Assembly (NCBI GenBank): GCA_022709605.1
Contig: JAKLIM010000217.1
Coordinates: 1 to 6,524, forward strand
Length of the DNA: 6,524 nt
Source: Bacteroidota bacterium
Lineage (GTDB): Bacteria; Bacteroidota; Bacteroidia; Bacteroidales; Paludibacteraceae
Reading direction: 5' to 3'
The translations under genes were made by a program, and so were the position numbers. The stretch's first letter is position 1, and each line of letters begins with the position of its first letter. This document shows, one piece after another, positions 1 to 4,806 of the stretch. Under the pieces are notes generated by a model. That model made no database searches. It had not been told where the DNA came from and was given only the letters and a program-made list of their open reading frames with translations.

Positions 1-1793
1 TGTGTAGTACTTGCATCGAACCCTACCAAATCATCCGAAAATGTTTTGTTCACTGTTGCCACAATGACCGGAATTTTTAGTTTCAATTCTGATAACGCTT
101 TTTGTATCGGCTTAATTTCGCTATAACTAAGTTTTTTGTAGAAATGAATAACCAAGCCGGAAACCCTTGGATTTATTTTGCTGAAATTAATTACTGCCAG
201 TTTTATTGAACCTGCCAGTTGAATTATTTGTGCAGAGCTGAAACACTCAAAGCCATGAAATTTACCTTCGTTGGTAAAACTGAAAGCACTACCTATGTAC
301 TTTTTTCCTAACTGACGGTTGGTGTAAGCGCTCACCCCGATCACCAATTCCTCGGTATGCTGCTTTTCAAAACTCCAGGGTTTACCGCCCAGTTTTGCAA
401 ATATTGCCACCGCTATATTGGGCAAACTGTAACAAAAACCCTGTTTTAGTTGGGCCTTTGTTATTTTTTCTTCGCTGGTTTTGATCTTCAACGATCTATC
501 CTTCCCCCAGGCTTTATCCACATCCAATGCCTGCGATACAATACCGTACGACAACAAATGTTCTTTGAGCTCATAATAAATATTTCGCTCAGCTGGCGAT
601 GTACTGTATTTTGAATGCGGTGAAAGATATATGGCAACATACCGTTTGGATCTATCGTTTTGCTGATTCTCCAGTTTTGCTTTCAAAGCATTTTTAATTT
701 CCGGTAAGGGGTTATTTTTATCCTTAAACCAGATACTTGATCTTTGCTCAGTATTGTATTCAAGTTTCAGATATTCGTATATACCTTTAAACTCCGAAGG
801 GTACTTACCCAGAAAATATTCGTTAACCGTAGCAGCCAGGGGTTTATCATTTTCATGCCCGATAAAGAAAAACACCACTTTCTCATCCAGTAATTCTACG
901 GGTCCGTATTGTGGCATACCATATTTGGGTTGCGTATGCGTACCTTTTCCAAACTGTAGTTTTCTGATTTTATCAGTATTAAAGTACAAAGGTGTAGTTT
1001 TTTTCCATGTTGCTTCTATTTCAAAAAGCTCCTTAAGCGCATTATTATCAAGGTAGTCCTTTTTAAACCGATTCGCTTCGTCGAAAAATTTCAGGTAACG
1101 GTTGCTCTTATCCGGGGCCGGATAAGTGAATCTGAGTTGCGATTTCAGTGCAGGATTCAAACATGGAAATACTTCGTTGAGATTTCTCCGCGCTTCATCA
1201 CTCAAATATTTATACATTTGCACATCGGTTTTATACAGCACCCAGCCTATTGACTCTTTGGGAGTTTCAGAAAATCCGGGATGGCTCACCGCATGATTAT
1301 AAACCGAATGCACTTCACCGGGAATTACGAGTAGCTCAAATGCTTTTTCTTCGTAATTAAACTGAACCCGCAGCGTAAACACACGGTAACCTGTACAATT
1401 TTTATAGGTCGTTGGGGCTTTAATCCAAACTTCGGTATCCGATAAAAAATTGTTCCGGCATGGGAATCCCAACGATTTGAAATGAAGGGTCAACTGCAAT
1501 GTACAGTATTTTTTCAGGAACGAAATGGACCAACACGTTTCACTTTCATTGCAAAATTCGGGCGATACAGCCCTGGTTACCGACATCCGATCGGGTGTTT
1601 CGGGGCTTATTCGTGCGTAAACATCCTTTGCATCAGGCTGCAGCAGGTTTTCTTTGATGAGTTGTGCTATGTCTTTTTCCGATAATTTCACGGCTTGGGG
1701 TGTAGCTTCACTCGTGAGGTAAACAGTAATTTTCTTGTGCGTAAACCTTAATTTCAGCACATTCAGTGTCAGTTCGGTGGGCAATGTATTCAT
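1..1793 (-). CDS. Long prokaryotic Argonaute, PIWI catalytic residues missing (3' end cut by window edge)
   Basis: The minus-strand frame from ATG at 1793 stays open for 597 codons to the left edge, so the stop and the end of PIWI are outside. Seen: an L2-like segment at residues 278-311 (LQFGKGTHTQPKYG, then YGPVELL); a MID domain at about 385-475 with Y406, K410, Q421 and K467, in the spacing of the YK-type guide 5'-phosphate pocket; the pAgo hallmark YSLPNIAVAIFAKLGGKPW at 455-473; and PIWI from about 483. The first catalytic Asp position reads LVIGVSAY (Ser488) and the third reads LVIHFYKKLS (Phe551/Tyr552), so two DEDX residues are lost. The fourth is outside the window. About 380 residues precede MID, as in long pAgos, so this is not a short pAgo; I cannot delimit the N and PAZ domains. 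Family knowledge: inactive long pAgos use a small guide to sense invader nucleic acid and activate a partner effector. The start overlaps the upstream stop (ATGA), implying coupled translation. Certain as a pAgo; subclass (long-B or inactive long-A branch) is open. Confidence 0.93.
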   Translation of the reverse strand, partial: MNTLPTELTLNVLKLRFTHKKITVYLTSEATPQAVKLSEKDIAQLIKENLLQPDAKDVYARISPETPDRMSVTRAVSPEFCNESETCWSISFLKKYCTLQLTLHFKSLGFPCRNNFLSDTEVWIKAPTTYKNCTGYRVFTLRVQFNYEEKAFELLVIPGEVHSVYNHAVSHPGFSETPKESIGWVLYKTDVQMYKYLSDEARRNLNEVFPCLNPALKSQLRFTYPAPDKSNRYLKFFDEANRFKKDYLDNNALKELFEIEATWKKTTPLYFNTDKIRKLQFGKGTHTQPKYGMPQYGPVELLDEKVVFFFIGHENDKPLAATVNEYFLGKYPSEFKGIYEYLKLEYNTEQRSSIWFKDKNNPLPEIKNALKAKLENQQNDRSKRYVAIYLSPHSKYSTSPAERNIYYELKEHLLSYGIVSQALDVDKAWGKDRSLKIKTSEEKITKAQLKQGFCYSLPNIAVAIFAKLGGKPWSFEKQHTEELVIGVSAYTNRQLGKKYIGSAFSFTNEGKFHGFECFSSAQIIQLAGSIKLAVINFSKINPRVSGLVIHFYKKLSYSEIKPIQKALSELKLKIPVIVATVNKTFSDDLVGFDASTT

Positions 1794-2650
1794 ATTCCGG
1801 TTTTTTTGGTTTTGGCTTTTGATTTTTCAAGATAAAGGTTCAGTTCGGTCTCGGTAACAAACCACTTTTTCCCCAATTTGAATCCCTTGATTTCTCCCTT
1901 CTCTATCCACCGGCGAATCGTTCGTTCATCGCCTAACTTCATACCCGACAATTCTTTTATCGACAGTATTTTCTCAACGACCGCACCAGTGCTTGATTCA
2001 GCTTTTGTTTCCGGTTTAAACTCCGTTGTAAACTGATCCGGTTTTTTACTTTGAACACCGGCAATCGCGGGTCTTTTCTTTATAAAACACTTCACGGGCG
2101 GCATTTCGCCCACCAAGGCGGTATAAAGTGTGGCCTCATCCATTTGCTTACCGGGTGTAGCGCCTAATGTATTTTGGAATTCAAGATATGCTTTGGCCAG
2201 GCAAACTTTCAGTAGATGAAACACATAACTGTTGGCTAATTTTTCGTTGTCAACATCTTTCGGCGGAGCAATAAAATCATAATCCGGGTAGTTATGTTCG
2301 CGCATCTCTTCCCCGGTTTTTATCAGCAAGGTTTTCAGATGCCTGTCCAGTAAAGTCAACCGCCAATAGGCACGCACCTCCGTATCACTCTGTGCACCAA
2401 TCTCTTCCAGCAATTCATTACAATACCAATAGGTTTCAGCTATTAATCGTTGGTAATAAAATCTGCATTTATCATTCAGGGGTTTAAAAAAAACGAGGGA
2501 GTAAGTACCCTTATCGGCAACAGCTTGTACTTCGATGCGTAGTTCTTCATCAAACAGAAAAGCATCAATGTGGTTCGATGCAATATTCGGATGCATCCCA
2601 CCATACAGTATATTGTCGAAAAGCGGAAAACGAAAATCAGAATTTATCAT
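1790..2650 (-). CDS. Helix-turn-helix protein coupled to the Argonaute gene (excisionase-type HTH at C-terminus)
   Basis: This is a 286-residue protein. Residues about 1-185 form a mixed, then mostly helical domain that I do not recognise; it has many aromatic and charged residues (FYYQRLIAETYWYCNELLEE at 64-83) and no nuclease, TIR, SIR2 or membrane motif. A polar Lys/Pro/Glu/Ser/Thr linker spans about 190-225. Residues 227-275 form a MerR/excisionase (HTH_17-like) winged helix: ILSIKELSGM, the recognition helix DERTIRRWIEKGEIKG, then the wing FKLGKKWFVTETELNLYL. The C-terminal tail is Lys-rich. There is no Shine-Dalgarno sequence, as is usual in Bacteroidota. The last four bases form ATGA with the Argonaute start, so the two are almost certainly one operon. 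Role by inference: either a transcription regulator of the operon (a palindrome lies upstream) or a DNA-binding partner of the inactive Argonaute. The HTH call is firm. A distant relation of the N-terminal part to RteC-type regulators came to mind but I cannot support it. Confidence 0.88.
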   Translation of the reverse strand: MINSDFRFPLFDNILYGGMHPNIASNHIDAFLFDEELRIEVQAVADKGTYSLVFFKPLNDKCRFYYQRLIAETYWYCNELLEEIGAQSDTEVRAYWRLTLLDRHLKTLLIKTGEEMREHNYPDYDFIAPPKDVDNEKLANSYVFHLLKVCLAKAYLEFQNTLGATPGKQMDEATLYTALVGEMPPVKCFIKKRPAIAGVQSKKPDQFTTEFKPETKAESSTGAVVEKILSIKELSGMKLGDERTIRRWIEKGEIKGFKLGKKWFVTETELNLYLEKSKAKTKKTGI

Positions 2651-2683
2651 AGATGGTTGTATTATTTCTACAGCCCAATCATC

Positions 2684-2700
2684 TTACTGTCAGACCGTAA
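2684..2700. promoter_or_regulatory. 17-bp imperfect palindrome, candidate operator of the HTH-Argonaute operon
   Basis: TTACTGTCAGACCGTAA is an inverted repeat of half-sites TTAC-N-GTC and GAC-N-GTAA around a central A, with a mismatch only at the N position of each arm. It lies between the proposed promoter and the HTH start codon, about 34 bases before the ATG and close to the expected transcription start. A repressor bound there would block initiation. The natural candidate is the HTH protein encoded just downstream (autoregulation). The symmetry is seen; the function is inferred. Confidence 0.4.
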
Positions 2701-2714
2701 AAGAATTAATACAA

Positions 2715-2742
2715 CAAATGTAGCAATTATTTATTTAACAAT
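2715..2742 (-). promoter_or_regulatory. Bacteroidota-type promoter for the HTH-Argonaute operon
   Basis: On the minus strand TACATTTG (2722-2715) matches the Bacteroidota -7 consensus TAnnTTTG exactly. ATTG (2742-2739) lies 16 bases upstream and can serve as the -33 element (TTTG/TTG), slightly closer than usual. Transcription would start near 2706-2710 and give a leader of about 60 bases before the HTH gene. The flanking DNA is very AT-rich. Confidence 0.5.
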
Positions 2743-2868
2743 AACGACGAAATTAAAAAGTTATCAACAATTTTAATCGATACGTTTCAGTTTTTTTACA
2801 ACTAACGAGTTTAATAAAAATATTGGTGAGTTTTCTAATAAATTCTTTGAGATGTAAACCCGGGTGTA

Positions 2869-2890
2869 TGTATTGAATACGACCAATACA
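2869..2890. repeat. Short inverted repeat downstream of the DUF5131 relic
   Basis: TGTATTG (2869-2875) and CAATACA (2884-2890) are perfect complements around an 8-base loop. On the minus strand the hairpin begins 8 bases after the stop of the DUF5131 relic, so it may be what is left of that gene's transcription terminator. No run of U follows it, and the stem is short, so chance is a real alternative. Confidence 0.25.
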
Positions 2891-2898
2891 CTTAAAAT

Positions 2899-3112
2899 TT
2901 ATGTCGGCATGGCTTGCCAAACTTTCCCTTTCAACAATTTGCCGTTTTCGTATTTATTGCGTTTTACGCCATCGCTGCCCCGGGTACCCCATTGCTTGAT
3001 GCCTGTGCGACATTACCTCAGCATAACAGTGCGCACAACCTGCCGAATGCTTCGTGCAACCCGTTATCGGATTCCAGGTTTTATCTGTCCATTCAATTTT
3101 AGTGGTTTTCAT
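2899..3112 (-). pseudogene. Relic of a phage Gp37/Gp68-family (DUF5131) gene with an internal deletion
   Basis: The ATG at 3112 opens a 52-codon frame (stop at 2954) that begins MKTTKIEWTDKTWNPITGCT and continues with C-A-H-C-Y-A-E. This is the conserved N-terminus of the Gp37/Gp68 (DUF5131) family, including its Cys-x2-Cys-Tyr-Ala-Glu motif. A second frame, 3000 to the stop at 2899, reads IKQWGTRGSDGVKRNKYENG and then KLLKGKVWQAMPT, which resembles the family's C-terminus (KQWG, then G-R-L-L-D-G-R-x-W-x-x-M-P). The whole middle, on the order of 150-200 residues from memory of the family, is absent. The two parts meet at about 2987-3000, where CAAGCAATGGGG reads QAMG in the first frame and (K)QWG in the second. 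Such proteins are found in phages and mobile regions, often beside three-Cys-motif partner genes. The gene should be non-functional. A sequencing or assembly error is less likely because both ends and the junction fit a single deletion. Confidence 0.8.
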
Positions 3113-3217
3113 TTTGAGCTTCTAAAAAATTACTCACAACGATTGAATTTTATTACTTCAATTCAAAAGCATAAATATAATTTAAATCATTTATTGATGA
3201 AATTAAACCAAAGCGTT

Positions 3218-3454
3218 TTATAAGTGCATATAATATTCGGCTTCTGCCGGATATTTACTATATAATTTAACTACGTCCATTTTCCCTAAAAACATAAGTT
3301 CGTCTGAATTAAATGGTGGTCCCTGTTGCATTAATTCTTCAAATCTTTTCATTGCCTGTTCAGATTTATCTGGCAATAATCCTTTTTTTTTCAATTCCTG
3401 ATATTCATTTTCATCTAAATCAAGATCAGACTTTAAACTTCTTTTGTTTATCAT
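3218..3454 (-). CDS. Small hypothetical protein downstream of mcrC
   Basis: This 78-residue protein begins MINKRSLKSDLDLDENEYQE and ends AEAEYYMHL. I do not recognise it. It is charged, probably helical (ELKKKGL, QAMKRFEELMQQ), with no signal peptide, membrane segment or Cys cluster. It lies on the same strand as mcrBC, 91 bases after the mcrC stop, so it could be read from the same transcript. The gap is AT-rich, with no convincing terminator and only degenerate promoter boxes. Its AT-rich base use resembles the 5' half of mcrB more than the Argonaute operon. It could be an mcrBC accessory protein, an antitoxin-like protein or an unrelated small gene. The open frame, its start and its protein-like composition support a real gene, but function is unknown. 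Confidence 0.6.
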   Translation of the reverse strand: MINKRSLKSDLDLDENEYQELKKKGLLPDKSEQAMKRFEELMQQGPPFNSDELMFLGKMDVVKLYSKYPAEAEYYMHL

Positions 3455-3512
3455 TTTTTATTTTTTAAAATGTAATTACCCTATTTACAATCTTTACCCA
3501 AGTCTTTATTTG

Positions 3513-3520
3513 TATATTTG
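3513..3520 (+). promoter_or_regulatory. Possible plus-strand -7 box facing the mcrC 3' end
   Basis: TATATTTG matches TAnnTTTG on the plus strand in the gap between mcrC and the 78-residue gene. Transcription would run antisense into mcrC. No good -33 TTTG lies at the usual distance (only TTTA sequences), and AT-rich DNA gives such boxes by chance. Confidence 0.15.
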
Positions 3521-3545
3521 CGTTATTACTCTTTTATAACATTTC

Positions 3546-4805
3546 TCATATCCAATTTTTAATTTCAGTCGCAATTTTCAACTGCCACGCTCTCACATCT
3601 CCCGTTTCCACATTAATAGGAAAAACCGAACACTGCATTTTCTCATTAATTTGGGAATCTCTATTAAAATATGTTCCTTTAATTCTTTCGCCTCCTCCCG
3701 GATATACCAAAGCTGTTTTTTTCGCATTGAAATATTCATGATAGACATACATCTGCCTCAAATCGTCGGGTGATGGATTATAGCCGTTAAGGTTTTTCCA
3801 TTTAGTATCCAAAACAACACAATTAACACAATCCTTATTGATAACAATATCTGGTCTCATTCCTGATCCTCGTCCTCCATTATCCGGCTGCCAAAAGTGT
3901 TTTGAACTTTGAGCTGTGACAGTAATATCATCAGAATGTCTCCTTAAACTTACATACACAAACTGTTCCCAAAGTTTATTCATATCAAACATTAACGCCA
4001 GTACATTATTTCTACCCTTGCTCACATCCGGGTGATATTGCAATAGCAACAGTTTTGCAATTTCAATGGCTTTACGATAACCCTCGCTTTTTCTGTTAAA
4101 TACCAATTTTTCAAATGTTGCCTCTGTAACTTTTACCGTAGGCATTTCGGGAAAAAACAACAATAAAGCTCCTATTCGACTGTGTAATGAAGCATTGGTG
4201 TTTATTTGCTGTATAAACTTTATAGCCGTGTAAAGTACAAAATGAAGCTGGTGTTCATTATCGTAAGTAGAATGACGCACATAAAACCGTTCCTGATGTG
4301 TCAGGTTTTGCTGTAAGTGTTTTCCAAAAAGCAGATTTCCTTTCAATGCCGTCACATTCCCTTCTTTTTTACGGTATTGTTTTATCAGGCCTGCATGAAG
4401 CAAATATTCCACTTCGCTGATAAACATTTCGATATACAAATCAAGCACCGTATTGGGTTTTATCTTTAAATGACTGCTGCTGGTTACCCGAATATCAAAA
4501 CTACCTACAGCACGCATCATATTTATCAACATATTACGCCATTTCTTGTCCTCTGATTCAGAATGTGTGGACTTATCTGCTTTAGGTAAAACCTCAATAA
4601 GCAAATTACCAACCTGAATAACCCCCACAAATTCATTGAATTGAACCCCATTATGTATCAGCGAATAATAGGGTACACCTTTATCCCCATAGTATTTTTG
4701 AAGTGCAAGCAGTTTGGCAGCATCAAACTTACAACCAGTTATTACCTGGTCCAGTTTTATGCGCTCATGCTCAAAAACGGTAATATGATGCCTTGCGATA
4801 TTCAA
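3546..4805 (-). CDS. mcrC: McrC nuclease subunit of a McrBC type IV restriction system
   Basis: McrC is the nuclease partner of the McrB motor; together they cut DNA carrying modified bases, classically methylcytosine. Seen in 419 residues: the N-terminal family segment GVIQVGNLLIEVLPKAD (61-77), the middle segment NVTALKGNLLFGKHLQQN (150-167), FDMNKLWEQFVY (273-284) with the conserved acidic residue E280, and the PD-(D/E)xK core with RPDIVI (D319) and VLDTKWKN (D333, K335), followed by DLRQMYVYHEYF (348-359). The D to D/K spacing matches known McrC proteins, so the nuclease looks active. It is longer than the E. coli protein (348 residues). The start is TTG at 4805: an in-frame TAA lies three codons upstream of it and the next Met is at residue 92, so TTG is the sensible choice. 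One base separates it from the mcrB stop, which indicates coupled translation. Confidence 0.95.
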   Translation of the reverse strand: MNIARHHITVFEHERIKLDQVITGCKFDAAKLLALQKYYGDKGVPYYSLIHNGVQFNEFVGVIQVGNLLIEVLPKADKSTHSESEDKKWRNMLINMMRAVGSFDIRVTSSSHLKIKPNTVLDLYIEMFISEVEYLLHAGLIKQYRKKEGNVTALKGNLLFGKHLQQNLTHQERFYVRHSTYDNEHQLHFVLYTAIKFIQQINTNASLHSRIGALLLFFPEMPTVKVTEATFEKLVFNRKSEGYRKAIEIAKLLLLQYHPDVSKGRNNVLALMFDMNKLWEQFVYVSLRRHSDDITVTAQSSKHFWQPDNGGRGSGMRPDIVINKDCVNCVVLDTKWKNLNGYNPSPDDLRQMYVYHEYFNAKKTALVYPGGGERIKGTYFNRDSQINEKMQCSVFPINVETGDVRAWQLKIATEIKNWI

Positions 4806-4806
4806 A

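Larger units (their letters stand above)
2651..3217. other. Intergenic stretch without an intact gene
   Basis: This stretch separates the HTH-Argonaute operon from the 78-residue gene. From left to right it holds a leader with a palindrome (2684-2700), a promoter (2715-2742), about 120 bases of AT-rich DNA in which I see nothing, a small inverted repeat (2869-2890), the broken DUF5131 gene (2899-3112) and about 105 bases of AT-rich DNA. That last part contains only a weak AT-only hairpin (arms 3143-3149 and 3160-3166). Plus-strand open frames across 2864-3223 are antisense shadows of the relic. Confidence 0.8.

Noticed and set aside
754..1056. Plus-strand open frame of 100 codons, and another at 1482-1685
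   Set aside because: Both lie antisense to the Argonaute gene, whose minus-strand translation shows clear family motifs throughout.
1..1793. Short pAgo (SPARTA type) or PIWI-RE protein
   Set aside because: About 380 residues with an L2-like segment precede MID, too long for a short pAgo, and no TIR/SIR2-APAZ partner is present. The MID-PIWI motifs are those of classical pAgos rather than PIWI-RE.
1790..2650. RteC-family regulator assignment for the N-terminal domain of the HTH protein
   Set aside because: The resemblance is only general (helical region plus HTH) and no conserved RteC motif could be recognised.
3143..3166. Hairpin TTGAATT/AATTCAA as a terminator for the 78-residue gene
   Set aside because: The stem is seven bp with only one G:C pair, has a 10-base loop and no clear U-tract in the right place; AT-rich DNA gives such repeats by chance.
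2864..3223. Plus-strand open frames of 119 and 62 codons in the intergenic stretch
   Set aside because: They cover the antisense of the DUF5131 relic, whose minus-strand frames match a known family at both ends; the plus-strand products resemble nothing.
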